From the NCBI GenBank assembly GCA_017390475.1, contig JAFPBO010000001.1, forward strand, positions 62,001 through 126,000: 64,000 nucleotides of DNA. The letters run 5' to 3'. Both the position numbers and the translations under genes were made by a program. This document shows positions 10,172-19,397 of this stretch, one piece after another. The notes under the pieces are model-generated. The model did not search any database, was not told the DNA's origin, and was given only the letters and a program-made list of their open reading frames with translations. Origin of the DNA: Loktanella sp. Lineage in GTDB: Bacteria > Pseudomonadota > Alphaproteobacteria > Rhodobacterales > Rhodobacteraceae. Numbering within the stretch: the stretch's first letter is position 1; each line of letters opens with the position of its first letter.

Positions 10172-11968
10172 TTATTTCTCTTCTCGCTGCCCGCCAAATT
10201 GCACATCATAAAGCGCCTTGAACTTGCCGTCTGCCGCCAGCAGATCGCGGATCGTGCCTTGTTCGACAATTTCACCGGCTTCCAGATAACAGATTTCGTC
10301 TGCATTCATCACCGTGGACAGGCGGTGCGCGATCACGATGGTCGTGACTCCGCGCGTGATCGTTTCCAGCGCATCGCGTACCAACACCTCTGAATGACTG
10401 TCGAGCGCGCTTGTCGCTTCGTCGAGCAGCAGGATCGGTGCCTGCCGCAGCACGGCGCGCGCAATTGACAGGCGTTGACGCTGGCCGCCGGACAGGAACG
10501 ACCCGTTCTCACCGATCGGGGTGTCATAGCCGTTTGGTAGCTTTTCGATGAATTCATGCGCATGGGCGACCTTGGCCGCAGCAATGGCGTCTTCTTCCGT
10601 TGCATCGCTGCGCGCCAGAAGCAGATTTTCCATCACCGTCCCGGTAAACAGAAATGTATCCTGCCCGACGAATGCGATCTTTTCGCGCAACGATACGAAG
10701 GTCGCGGTACGGATATCCTGCCCGTCGATCAGCACTGATCCTTCGGTTGGATCGTATAGCCGCAGGATCAGGTTCAGCAGTGTGGATTTGCCACCGCCCG
10801 ACGGGCCGACCAGCGCTGTCGTTTTGCCAGGCTGAAAATTGACATGCACGTTGTTCAGTACTTTTTCGCCATCCTTGTCATAGGCAAAGTTCACATTATC
10901 CAGGGTGACAGCACCGGGACCGGGCTGGAGCGGCACGGCATCGGGATTTTGCAGCATGGTCTGCGGTGTGTCGAGCAGTTCATACATCATCCTGACACCG
11001 ACCATGTTGCTTTCGATCACCACGCGCATCCGCGATAGCCTCATCGCAGGCTCATAGGACATCAGAAACGCCGTGACAAAAGACATCAGCTGCCCGGGTG
11101 TTCCCGGTGTCTGACCAAAAATATCCACTGCGCTCAGGATCACGATCGATGCAATTGCAAGACCCGCGACGATGTCCAGCAAAGGCATGGTGGCCGATTG
11201 CAACTGAACGATCCGGTTATTGCGATCTTCGACCTGACGAACGGCAACCTCCATCCGGTCGGCCATCCGTGGTTCCAGCCCAAAGGCCTTGACCACTCGC
11301 GCGCCCAGCGATGTTTCCTGAACGACCTTGATGATTTCACCAAGGCCCGCCATTTCCTGCTGCATCACATCGCGTACCAGCCGCAGGATGCGTTGAACGC
11401 CGTAAACGACAATCGGTGCCACAACAAAACTGACCATTGACAGGACCGGTTGTTGGTAGAACATCACGGCCACCAGGCCGATCAGTGTCAGTAGATCACG
11501 GATAAACCCAGCAACGACCGTATCAATGATGGCGCGTGCCGCTTGCGCGCTTTGTGTTACTTTCAGCAACAGTTCAGATGACGCATTGCTGTTAAAGAAA
11601 GCCACCCCCTGCGCCAGCATCCGGTGATAGATCTGCATCTGTTTTTGCGCGACAATCCGGTTTCCGGCCCGCGCCATCAGCACCGCTTGTGTATACATCG
11701 CGATACCGCGAAACGCAAAGACCAGCGCCACACCCACACCCACGGCCATGACGCGGGACCGGTTTTCTGGCGTCGACAGGGCGTCGACAATCTGCCCCAT
11801 CATCCAGGCCGATGCAGCCGTCGCAGCTGCGACCAGCACCATCGCCCCCGATGCGGCCAGATATTTCCAACGATGCTCCTGAAAGCTTTCCAGCAAAAGA
11901 CGCGTCAGCAGACGGTCCGCAGGAAGCCGGGCCAGCCAGCGGTCGTGCCACTTCAATTTAGCAGCCAT
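10172..11968 (-). CDS. ABC exporter, fused membrane and ATPase domains (MsbA-like)
   Basis: A 598-residue half-transporter. The N-terminal ABC_membrane domain has six predicted spans (first around YLAASGAMVLVAAATAASAW). The C-terminal ATPase has Walker A GPSGGGKST (about residue 388), signature LSGGQRQR, Walker B ILLLDEATSALDS and H-loop IAHRLS. The family exports lipids, lipopolysaccharide precursors or drugs. Its position opposite the rhamnose genes suggests a glycolipid substrate, but this is inference. The frame extends to a GTG at 12016; MAAKLKWHDRW at 11968 fits family N-termini better. Confidence 0.88.
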   Translation of the reverse strand: MAAKLKWHDRWLARLPADRLLTRLLLESFQEHRWKYLAASGAMVLVAAATAASAWMMGQIVDALSTPENRSRVMAVGVGVALVFAFRGIAMYTQAVLMARAGNRIVAQKQMQIYHRMLAQGVAFFNSNASSELLLKVTQSAQAARAIIDTVVAGFIRDLLTLIGLVAVMFYQQPVLSMVSFVVAPIVVYGVQRILRLVRDVMQQEMAGLGEIIKVVQETSLGARVVKAFGLEPRMADRMEVAVRQVEDRNNRIVQLQSATMPLLDIVAGLAIASIVILSAVDIFGQTPGTPGQLMSFVTAFLMSYEPAMRLSRMRVVIESNMVGVRMMYELLDTPQTMLQNPDAVPLQPGPGAVTLDNVNFAYDKDGEKVLNNVHVNFQPGKTTALVGPSGGGKSTLLNLILRLYDPTEGSVLIDGQDIRTATFVSLREKIAFVGQDTFLFTGTVMENLLLARSDATEEDAIAAAKVAHAHEFIEKLPNGYDTPIGENGSFLSGGQRQRLSIARAVLRQAPILLLDEATSALDSHSEVLVRDALETITRGVTTIVIAHRLSTVMNADEICYLEAGEIVEQGTIRDLLAADGKFKALYDVQFGGQREEK

Positions 11969-12227
11969 TCTTGCGCACTTTTCACTACCATAAAGCGTTG
12001 TTCTGTCGTGAGCCACCTACCAGCATTGCCAACTGGGGTCCACCACCGACAGATCCACGGGCCAATTTGGGTGCGCCGTCGTCTTTTCACCATGCCGAGA
12101 GGCCAGGGAAACTGCTGATAGCGGCCTTCACTTCACCTGATGTGCGGCTTAGGGTCCAGTTGCACGTGCCAGTTACCTTTGCCTGTCACGCCGCGAACCG
12201 AAAATCCGGTGATGGGAGCATGATTTT

Positions 12228-12911
12228 TTGACACGACAGCGTGACGTTCTGGGCCAGACAATAGCGATGAAGCTGGAAGCAGCTATTATCGCCGGTGAAT
12301 TGGAAGCTGGAACCCGGCTGGACGAAATGTCTCTGGCCGACCGCTATGCCGTGTCACGTACGCCAGTGCGCGAGGCATTGCAGATCCTCGTGTCGCGCGC
12401 ATTGGTGACCCGTATCCCGTTTCGTGGCACAGTGGTCAGCGAAATCACCCGCGACCGGATCAACGAATTATTCGAGGCGATGGGCGAGGTCGAAGCGCTT
12501 TGCGGTCGGTTTGCCGCCGAACGGATGCGCATGGAAGAACGCGCACGGCTGGAAACCCTGCACGAGGATATGGGCCAAATCATGGCGGCACAAGAAATCG
12601 TTGCCTATGAACAGGCCAATACCGAATTTCATCAACTGATCTACGAAGGCGCGCGCAACAGCGAATTCCACGCCATGGCCGAGGCGATGCGCCTAAAACT
12701 CGCTCCGTTCCGGCGGCGGCAACTCGCCGATGAAACCCGGATCGCCCGGTCGCACCGTGAACATACCCGGATCGTCGAGGCTGTCATGCAACGCAATGGT
12801 GCCGCTGCAGAAAAGGCGCTGCGCCGGCATTTGACCTCGGCCGCCAAGGCGATGCTGTTGCATTGGCCCGATGAGGCTGCTGTCAGCCGAAAGCCGACAA
12901 CAGCATCCTGA
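12228..12911 (+). CDS. GntR-family transcriptional regulator, FCD domain
   Basis: A 227-residue DNA-binding regulator. The winged helix (about residues 5-70) includes LDEMSLADRYAVSRTPVREALQ; the all-helical FCD ligand domain follows with FHQLIYEGARN and a REHTRIVEAVMQRN metal/ligand helix. The start is TTG at 12228 with GGGAG 9 nt upstream. Convergent with the TauE-family gene and overlapping it by 29 nt. It probably controls the TRAP operon, since the palindrome ATTGTATACAAT near that operon's promoter is of a type FCD regulators bind. That link is inferred. Confidence 0.9.
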   Translation: MTRQRDVLGQTIAMKLEAAIIAGELEAGTRLDEMSLADRYAVSRTPVREALQILVSRALVTRIPFRGTVVSEITRDRINELFEAMGEVEALCGRFAAERMRMEERARLETLHEDMGQIMAAQEIVAYEQANTEFHQLIYEGARNSEFHAMAEAMRLKLAPFRRRQLADETRIARSHREHTRIVEAVMQRNGAAAEKALRRHLTSAAKAMLLHWPDEAAVSRKPTTAS

Positions 12912-13710
12912 TCGATGTGATCAACAAGAACACGGCAAAGGCGCGCTTGATCCAGACCGGTTCCAACGCATGGGCGATCCGCGCGCCCAATGGGGCGCAG
13001 GCAACTGACAACGGCAGGATCAGCGCGACGGCGGCTATATTGACATAGCCCAATGAAAACGGCGGCCTGCCATCCACATCCCAGCCAGCGACGATCATCG
13101 CTAGCGATGCAGGCACACCGATCACCAAACCCAGCGCCGCCGCCGTGCCAACAGCCCGGTGCACCGGCACTGAAAAAGCGGTCAGCAATGGTACGCCCAA
13201 TGTCCCCGACCCGATCCCCATCATCGCCGATATCAGCCCCACGCTGCCTGCCATCGCTGGCTGCACGCCGCGCGTTTCAGGCAGGGCAGGGGCAAGGATA
13301 CGTGTCTTGGGCCGGGCCATATTCCATGCCACCAGCAACGCAGTTGTGCCAAACAGGGCTAGCAATGCACGGCCTGACACGGTGCCTGCCAACGCGCCGC
13401 CTGCCAATGCGCCCAATCCCATGAACGGTGCCCAGATCCGCAGAATGCCGGTATCGACCGCACCGCGTTTGTGGTGCGCGCGCGCCGATGAATAGGCTGT
13501 CACGGCCACTGCCACCAATGATGTCGCCACGGCCACCTGCATGCCCAACCCCGCAGGCAAGCCGATCCAGCCAAAAACCCAGAACAGCACCGGCACAACG
13601 ACGATGCCGCCACCAACACCCAGCAATCCCGATAAAATACCCGCCACGGCACCTGTCGCCATGATCCCGATGACAAGCGGGATCAGCTCTGCCCAATTCA
13701 GATCCATCAT
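12883..13710 (-). CDS. Sulfite exporter TauE/SafE family membrane protein
   Basis: A 275-residue polytopic membrane protein with about eight hydrophobic segments. It has the family's repeated glycine-rich motif GILSGLLGVGGGIVVVPVLF near the N-terminus and a second copy, SAMMGIGSGTLGVPLL, in the middle. These proteins move sulfite, sulfoacetate or other organic anions. It is the last gene of the TRAP operon, with a TGATG overlap with the gamma-glutamyltransferase gene. A link to sulphur from glutathione-type compounds is possible but unproven. Confidence 0.88.
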   Translation of the reverse strand: MMDLNWAELIPLVIGIMATGAVAGILSGLLGVGGGIVVVPVLFWVFGWIGLPAGLGMQVAVATSLVAVAVTAYSSARAHHKRGAVDTGILRIWAPFMGLGALAGGALAGTVSGRALLALFGTTALLVAWNMARPKTRILAPALPETRGVQPAMAGSVGLISAMMGIGSGTLGVPLLTAFSVPVHRAVGTAAALGLVIGVPASLAMIVAGWDVDGRPPFSLGYVNIAAVALILPLSVACAPLGARIAHALEPVWIKRAFAVFLLITSIRMLLSAFG

Positions 13711-15296
13711 CAGAACCCGATCGCCGCGCCGTCAGAGCGGGGGTCGGCGGCAACCTCGATCTGGCCATCGGGCCAGCTTGCGACGCCACCGGCATGACCG
13801 GCAAGATCGCTATAGCCAGGGATGATTTCGACCTCATGCCCTGCGGCGCGCAGATCGGCGACCAAAGCAGAATCAAAGCGGTCTTCCAGCTTCAGGCTGG
13901 TTGTCGCATCGCCCCATGTCTTTCCCAGCAACCAACGAGGTGCGGTGATCGCTTGCTGCAAGTCCTGTCCAAACATCGCGTAGCGGCTGAATACAGCTGC
14001 CTGTGTCTGCGGCTGCCCTTCGCCGCCCATCGTGCCATAGGCCAGCACGCGTCCGTCGTTAAGATGTGCGAGCGCGGGGTTCAGCGTGTGGAAGGGGCGC
14101 GCATGCGGGCGCAACTGGTTGGGGCCCGCGGTCAGGCTGAAACCGGCGCCACGGTTCTGGAAGAACACGCCGGTGTCGGGGCAGACCAGGCCTGACCCGA
14201 ATTCCCAGAACACCGACTGGATAAAGCTGACAACGCAGCCGTCCTTATCTGCGGCACCCATCCAGATCGTGTCGCCGGGCTTGGCGACCTCTGGCCACGG
14301 CCGCGCTTTTGCAGGGTCGATCTGCCCCACCAGCGAAGCGACTTTTGTGGGGTCCAGCCAATCTTGCGCAGGGCCTGCCATGTAATCAGGATCGCCCAGT
14401 TTAGCATTTCGTTGTATGAACGCCAGCTTGGTCGCTTCAATCAACCCGTGCAGATGGTCGAAACCATCAGCCGTTGTCACGCCCAGTCGGTCGAATAGGG
14501 CAAGGATCATCAGCGAGGACACGCCCTGTGTTGGTGGATTGGAGTTGAACAATTGCCCTGTGTTGACTTGTGTTGTCAGCGGCGCTGCGACCTCTGCCGC
14601 AAACCCTGTGAAGTCATCAATACGCAGCGGGCTGCCCGCGCTTTCCAGAAACGCTGCATGGATCTGCGCCAGATCACCACGATAGTAATCATCCAGCCCC
14701 GCCTTGGCCAGGCATGCCAACGTTGATGACAAGGCGGATTGCACCAGACGGTGCCCTGCCTTGGGTGCTGCACCGTCATGCAGAAACGTGTCCGCAAAGC
14801 CCGGCACATCGCGCAGACCGTCAAGCTTTTCGCGGGTGGTCCGCGATTGGTTTTCGGTCACGGCCACACCGTCGCGAGCCAGCTCAATTGCGGGGGCGAG
14901 CAGGTCTGCCAGCGGCAAACGGTTGCCTTTCGGGCAAAGTTTCAGCGCCTCTGCCCAACCCGCAATCGTACCCGGCACGGTCAAAGCGGCCAGTGGGCCA
15001 CGGGCAGGCAAGGCATCAGTGATGCCGTGATCAACGTACCAATCCACCGACGCTAGCCCCGCTGCGCGACCGCAGCCCGCGACGGCAACAGGCGCTTGGC
15101 CGGGGCGGTGGATAATCCAGAACCCATCGCCGCCGATCCCGTTCATATGCGGATAGGCGACCGCTATCGTTGCGGCGGCGGCGACCATCGCCTCGACCGC
15201 GCTGCCGCCTGCGGCCAGAATATCGCGCCCGGCAAGCGCTGCGGCGCGGTGCGGTGCAGAAAACCCGCCGTTGAAACCATAAGCAGAGCTCAGCAT
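13710..15296 (-). CDS. Gamma-glutamyltransferase-family protein
   Basis: A 528-residue Ntn-hydrolase of the gamma-glutamyltranspeptidase family, which is cleaved into two chains by a Thr that becomes the nucleophile. The expected Thr is seen as T343 in KPGDTIWMG. Family blocks NGIGGDGFW, LTVPGTIAGW and NPPTQG are present; the C-terminus has GTMGGEGQPQ. There is no clear signal peptide, unlike classical periplasmic Ggt. It lies 1 nt after the DctM stop in a TRAP operon, so it likely acts on an imported gamma-glutamyl or acyl-amide compound. Confidence 0.88.
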   Translation of the reverse strand: MLSSAYGFNGGFSAPHRAAALAGRDILAAGGSAVEAMVAAAATIAVAYPHMNGIGGDGFWIIHRPGQAPVAVAGCGRAAGLASVDWYVDHGITDALPARGPLAALTVPGTIAGWAEALKLCPKGNRLPLADLLAPAIELARDGVAVTENQSRTTREKLDGLRDVPGFADTFLHDGAAPKAGHRLVQSALSSTLACLAKAGLDDYYRGDLAQIHAAFLESAGSPLRIDDFTGFAAEVAAPLTTQVNTGQLFNSNPPTQGVSSLMILALFDRLGVTTADGFDHLHGLIEATKLAFIQRNAKLGDPDYMAGPAQDWLDPTKVASLVGQIDPAKARPWPEVAKPGDTIWMGAADKDGCVVSFIQSVFWEFGSGLVCPDTGVFFQNRGAGFSLTAGPNQLRPHARPFHTLNPALAHLNDGRVLAYGTMGGEGQPQTQAAVFSRYAMFGQDLQQAITAPRWLLGKTWGDATTSLKLEDRFDSALVADLRAAGHEVEIIPGYSDLAGHAGGVASWPDGQIEVAADPRSDGAAIGF

Positions 15297-15297
15297 C

Positions 15298-16623
15298 TTA
15301 CCATCCTATCGCTGTGGGTAGCCATGTCGCGAGACCGGGCATAAAGAACACCATCGTCAATGCGATGAATTGCAACCCTATGAAAGGGATCGCGCCCTTG
15401 TAAATGTCCATCGTCGTCACTCCGGGAGGTGCCACACCTTTGAGAAAAAACAGCGACCAACCGAAAGGTGGTGTCAGAAAACTGGTTTGCAGGTTCAGAC
15501 AGATCAGGATGCCCAGCCAGACCGGATCAACGCCCGCCTGCATGAAGAACGGCAGGAACAAGGGCAGGGCGATATAGCTGATCTCGATCCATTCCAGGAA
15601 AAACCCAAGCACGAAGATCAGCAGCATCAGAAACACCAGGGCGCCGGTCACACCGCCGGGAACCCAGTCGAACATGCGCTGTACCAGATGTTCGCCGCCC
15701 AAGCCGCGGAATGCCAATCCAAAAACCTGCGCGCAGATCAGGATGAAAAACACCATCGCCGAGATCAGCAAAGTGGAGCGCGCGACAGCGAACAGCATTG
15801 CACCAGTCAGCCTGCCCGATAGCGCGACAAAGGCCAGCGCGCCGATGGCACCCATCGATGCCGCCTCGGTCGGGGCGGCGATGCCGCCGATGATGCTGCC
15901 CAGCACTGCGACGACCAACCCGACGGGCGGGCCGACAACCAGTACCACTTTGCGCAACAGCGCCATGCGCGACAGCGCGCGGCGTTCGTCAACGGGGATC
16001 GCCGGCATCGATCCCGGCACCCACCATGCAAAGGCAAGGATCGCGATGATATAGACCGCCGCCAAGGTCAGCCCCGGCACCATGGCCGCCGCAAACATCG
16101 TGCCGACTGATTCCTGCAGGATGTCCGCCAGCAAGATCAGCACCAGCGACGGCGGGATGATCTGCCCCAAAGTGCCGGACGCCGCGATCATTCCGGTTGC
16201 GATTGTCTTGGGATAACCACGCCGCAACAGGGTCGGCAAGGTCAGCAAGCCCATCGTCACGATTGTTGCGCCGACAATCCCGGTGGCCGCGCCCAGCAAC
16301 ACGCCGACAAAGATGATCGCGACACCCATGCCGCCTTGTATGTTGCCGAAGAGATGTCCGACGACATCAATCAGTTCCTCGGCCAGCTTGGACTTTTCCA
16401 GCATCACCCCCATAAAGACGAAAAGTGGGATCGCCATCAGTGTATAATTTGTCACTACCCCGTAAACCCGCGACGGTAGCAGGTTGAACAGCGTCGATCC
16501 GAATCCAAGATAGCCGAAGAAAAACGCCGAACCGGCCAGCGCGATCCCGACCGGTATGCCGATCATCAGCAGCACGAAAAAGGCGGCGATCATCGCGATC
16601 GCCAGAAGTTCCATAGGGGACAT
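15298..16623 (-). CDS. TRAP transporter large permease (DctM)
   Basis: A 441-residue membrane protein of the TRAP large-subunit family, the sodium-coupled transport channel. It has about twelve spans, with GIPVGIALAGSAFFFGYLGFG near the N-terminus, GVLLGAATGIVGATIVTMG, SGTLGQIIPPSLVL and PTEAASMGAIGAL. Start at 16623 has an AAGG site. It pairs with the small permease 24 nt upstream and the binding protein before it. Substrate unknown; the family takes carboxylates and related anions. Confidence 0.93.
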   Translation of the reverse strand: MSPMELLAIAMIAAFFVLLMIGIPVGIALAGSAFFFGYLGFGSTLFNLLPSRVYGVVTNYTLMAIPLFVFMGVMLEKSKLAEELIDVVGHLFGNIQGGMGVAIIFVGVLLGAATGIVGATIVTMGLLTLPTLLRRGYPKTIATGMIAASGTLGQIIPPSLVLILLADILQESVGTMFAAAMVPGLTLAAVYIIAILAFAWWVPGSMPAIPVDERRALSRMALLRKVVLVVGPPVGLVVAVLGSIIGGIAAPTEAASMGAIGALAFVALSGRLTGAMLFAVARSTLLISAMVFFILICAQVFGLAFRGLGGEHLVQRMFDWVPGGVTGALVFLMLLIFVLGFFLEWIEISYIALPLFLPFFMQAGVDPVWLGILICLNLQTSFLTPPFGWSLFFLKGVAPPGVTTMDIYKGAIPFIGLQFIALTMVFFMPGLATWLPTAIGW

Positions 16624-16647
16624 GAGGTATACCTTGAATGGGTGCGT

Positions 16648-17163
16648 TTACACAGTGTCGCGCGGCGGCAGGGCAAAGGCGTGGCGCAGCACATGCGCCA
16701 CGCCTTGCAGCGCCAAAAGGGCAAACCCGAGCGGTATCATCGCCTTGAGCACATAACGAAACGGCAGGCCGCCCGGATTGGGTGATCCCTCGCCACGTGC
16801 ATAAGACATGCCGACCCAGGACCACGATAGTTTGACCAGCAAAACCCCCAGCGCGATGATCAGTAGCCCGCCGATGATTTCGACGATCTGCTGTGCGCGG
16901 GGTGGAAAGCGTTCATAAAGCACATCCACCCGTACCTGCTCGCCTGAAAACAGCGCGTATGACATGCCGAACAGCGCGATGGGGGAAATCAGGTGCCATT
17001 GCAATTCCTGCGCCCAGACCGCCCCGGTGTTGAACAGGTAGCGGGCGAAAACATCGCCCGCTACCAGGAGCACCAATGCGAGACAGAGCCAGGCCGCCAG
17101 AATGCCGAACAGCCTGACGACCCCCTCCAGCGCAAGAACAAAACGCAAAAGTGCCGGTTCCAT
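16648..17163 (-). CDS. TRAP transporter small permease (DctQ)
   Basis: A 171-residue protein with four hydrophobic segments, the usual form of the TRAP small subunit. Motifs include LVAGDVFARYLFNTGAVWAQEL and SYALFSGEQVRVDVLYERF, both characteristic. The ATG at 17163 lies 5 nt beyond the DctP stop. An alternative TTG at 17172 would overlap that stop (TTGA). It joins DctM to the binding protein and has no known separate activity. Confidence 0.92.
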   Translation of the reverse strand: MEPALLRFVLALEGVVRLFGILAAWLCLALVLLVAGDVFARYLFNTGAVWAQELQWHLISPIALFGMSYALFSGEQVRVDVLYERFPPRAQQIVEIIGGLLIIALGVLLVKLSWSWVGMSYARGEGSPNPGGLPFRYVLKAMIPLGFALLALQGVAHVLRHAFALPPRDTV

Positions 17164-17168
17164 CTGGC

Positions 17169-18254
17169 TCAAAACTCCAGAATGTCTTTGAACCAGGACA
17201 CTTCGCTGATCTGCGCCCAGCCGTCGTGATCTGCTTTGAAGGCGAAGTAGCTATCATGCACCTTTTTGGTGATTTCCGATGCGGCGGCTTCGGTTTCCAG
17301 CGTGTCAAGCGTTGCTTCCCTCAGTGCGGCGATCACCTCAGCGGGGAGCGGTGCGGCCGTAACGCCATGATTTGTGACCAGATCGGTCAGCGCTGCACCA
17401 TTGACTGATTCCGACCATAGCAGGCTTTCCAGACAGGCCGCCTGGCTGGCTTGCCTGACGATCATCTGCAGATCTTCGGGCAGGCTGTCCCATGCGGTTT
17501 TGGAAATCAGCAATTCGCCCGTCGTTGCCGGTTCGTGCCAGCCCGAGGTGTGATAGAACTTTGCCGCTTGATGCAGGCCAAGCGCACGGTCCTGATAGGG
17601 GCCGACGAATTCAGCCGCATCAATGACACCGCGCTCGAGTGCCGGGAAAATCTCGCCTCCTGGCAACAGCCGGGTATCGACGCCTAGTGAGGCATAAACG
17701 CGCCCTGCCAGCCCCGGGATGCGCATCCGCAGCCCGTTCAGCTGACCAAGATCCTCGACCGGTTCACGGAACCAGCCGGTCATCTGTACGCCGGTGGAAT
17801 TCATCGGGAAAGCAACAAGGCCGAAAGGCTCATAAACCTCTTGCCACAATTCCAGTCCACCACCGTGAAACAACCAGGCCATGTGACCCATGTAGGACAT
17901 GCCAAAAGGCACGGTGGTAAAATATTGCGCGGCAAAGACATTGCCAGACCAGAAATAGCTGTTGGAGGCGTTCATTTCGACCACACCCTGCTGGACAGCA
18001 TCGAAACCTTCAAAGGCGGGGATCAGTTCGCCTGCGCCGTAATGTTCGATGCTCAGTCGGCCGCCGGACATGATGCGGATTTTCTCGATCATATCGGTCG
18101 GGCTGCCGGGGCCGACAGAATAAAACGGCGCGGTCGGGCCATAGCTGTTGGTCATGCGCCAGTTGAAACTGTCCTGCGCGCGGGCAATTGTCGGGGCGGC
18201 GATACCAGTGCCTGCGACAATGGCAGAGGCGGAAAGAAACTTGCGTCGGTCCAC
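17169..18254 (-). CDS. TRAP transporter substrate-binding protein (DctP family)
   Basis: A 361-residue periplasmic receptor. The N-terminus MDRRKFLSASAIVAGTGIAAP is a twin-arginine (Tat) signal with cleavage near ARAQ, so the protein is probably exported folded. The body has FDAVQQGVVEMN, the family segment GLRMRIPGLAGRVYASLG (which contains the carboxylate-binding Arg) and GVIDAAEFVGPYQD. The latter resembles receptors for 2-oxo acids or mannityl-type compounds, which I mention only as a family likeness. First gene of the TRAP-GGT-TauE operon. Confidence 0.92.
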   Translation of the reverse strand: MDRRKFLSASAIVAGTGIAAPTIARAQDSFNWRMTNSYGPTAPFYSVGPGSPTDMIEKIRIMSGGRLSIEHYGAGELIPAFEGFDAVQQGVVEMNASNSYFWSGNVFAAQYFTTVPFGMSYMGHMAWLFHGGGLELWQEVYEPFGLVAFPMNSTGVQMTGWFREPVEDLGQLNGLRMRIPGLAGRVYASLGVDTRLLPGGEIFPALERGVIDAAEFVGPYQDRALGLHQAAKFYHTSGWHEPATTGELLISKTAWDSLPEDLQMIVRQASQAACLESLLWSESVNGAALTDLVTNHGVTAAPLPAEVIAALREATLDTLETEAAASEITKKVHDSYFAFKADHDGWAQISEVSWFKDILEF

Positions 18255-18629
18255 GGTGTCTTCCTTTCAGTTGTTTAAGGCAATCTGCTGCAAGGCAACG
18301 GAATGAGAGATTCATAAAATGCAATAGTGGCCCTGTCTTCAAACCGGAGACATGTTTTCTGCTATGCGGCAAGATTGTATACAATTTGTGCAGTTATGCT
18401 TTGCATTGGACACATTGTAAGCAGGTGCGAAGGCGATCCGGATGGATTGGCGCTGCTTGGTCAGGGAAAGCATCCGCGGCACTGATCAATGCTGACGTGA
18501 CTTTAAATCAACTGGCATAAGGGGGGTGGGGCCGCGGTCAGGCAATGTCATTCACGACCATCTGTCCGTGATGCTTCGTGGAATCAATCGATGCGCGGAT
18601 CATCTGCGCGACAACCCCGCATCGGCGGG
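18255..18629. other. Intergenic region upstream of the TRAP operon
   Basis: 375 bases between the dctP start and the end of the MarR-type regulator, both on the minus strand. It must hold the TRAP operon promoter. The perfect palindrome ATTGTATACAAT lies at 18374-18385. I see no credible coding sequence here. Confidence 0.5.
18374..18385. promoter_or_regulatory. Candidate FCD-GntR operator upstream of dctP
   Basis: ATTGTATACAAT is a perfect 12-base palindrome, 120 bases upstream of the dctP start codon in an AT-rich stretch. GntR regulators with FCD domains often bind NTGGTATACCAN- or TTGTATACAA-like sites. The adjacent regulator at the other end of the operon (12228-12911) is the obvious candidate. 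Seen: the palindrome. Inferred: who binds it. Confidence 0.5.
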
Positions 18630-19145
18630 TCAGTCCGTGCGCGACGTCGGGTCTTCGGCTTTCTCGGCCGGATAGGTGCGGTGGATCTCGCCCATATCGA
18701 GCAGCGGGGATGCGTCGATGGCGGAGGCGTTCAGCATTGCGGCGACCCTTTCCAGTGCCGCAACGATCATTGCCTGTTCCCAATCGGCCAAAGCTTCAAA
18801 TTCCCTGACATATTTCTGCTGCAGCGGGTCCGGCGCCCCATCGACGGCCTGTCGGCCTTTTTCTGTCAGCACGATATTGGTTTGCCGCCGGTCACGGTCC
18901 GAACGTTGGCGTTCGATCATCGCCTTTGCGGCCAGTCGGTCAAGCAGCGTCGATATGGTTGCCGGGCTGACCCCCATCTGTGACGATATTTGCGTCGGGG
19001 TCGCGCTGCCATGGCTGAGCACGATCTGCAGGACGCGGATTTGCACCGGTGTCAGTCCTGCTGTCAGCGCCAGTGTGCGGCCATAAAGCTCTGTCGCGCG
19101 CAAAATGCGGCGCAGGGCGATGAGTGATGTATCAGTGCGGTCCAA
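18630..19145 (-). CDS. ectR: MarR-family regulator, probable EctR of the ectoine operon
   Basis: A 171-residue winged-helix regulator (MarR family). It shows RRILRATELYGRTLALTAGLTPVQIRVLQIV, STRATEGY-like helix region ATPTQISSQMGVSPATISTLLDRL, and the wing DRDRRQTNIVLTEKG. Divergently placed upstream of ectABC-ask, exactly where EctR sits in many ectoine producers. No ATG is available: the frame runs to a TTG at 19199. I choose the TTG at 19145, just after GGGAGG; a GTG at 19157 is possible. It probably represses ectoine synthesis at low osmolarity. Confidence 0.85.
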   Translation of the reverse strand: MDRTDTSLIALRRILRATELYGRTLALTAGLTPVQIRVLQIVLSHGSATPTQISSQMGVSPATISTLLDRLAAKAMIERQRSDRDRRQTNIVLTEKGRQAVDGAPDPLQQKYVREFEALADWEQAMIVAALERVAAMLNASAIDASPLLDMGEIHRTYPAEKAEDPTSRTD

Positions 19146-19221
19146 GCCGCCTCCCACGTTAAATTTGTAGTATGATGAATAGATGATCGATGGGTGCAAC
19201 GCAATAATTTAGTTAGCGTAC

Positions 19222-19375
19222 CGAAATATTTTGATAGCGATGTGCTAGATTTATTTCAAGAATACCAGCAATTTTTGGTACAATGCGCTGTTTTTATTGT
19301 GTAAAATTTACATAGTATCAGATAGGTATGTGCTGTTGATTTTTGCCATAAGATTGGTATACCTAACGAAATATT
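19222..19375 (+). promoter_or_regulatory. ectA promoter region with repeated CGAAATATT and a palindrome
   Basis: The AT-rich gap between ectR and ectA has TTGATT at 19336-19341 and, 16 nt later, TATACC at 19358-19363, a plausible sigma-70 promoter. The -10 lies inside the palindrome GGTATACC (19356-19363). The 9-mer CGAAATATT occurs at 19222-19230 and 19367-19375, one copy near each divergent gene. In a methanotroph, EctR1 is known to bind a palindrome over the -10 of ectA; the same logic would fit here but is not shown. Confidence 0.5.
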
Positions 19376-19397
19376 GAAGCAGCACCTGAGGTACACC

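Noticed and set aside
19356-19363. GGTATACC as a definite FCD-GntR operator
   Set aside because: It resembles such sites, but the adjacent regulator is MarR-type and the context is ectoine; kept as part of the ectA promoter note.
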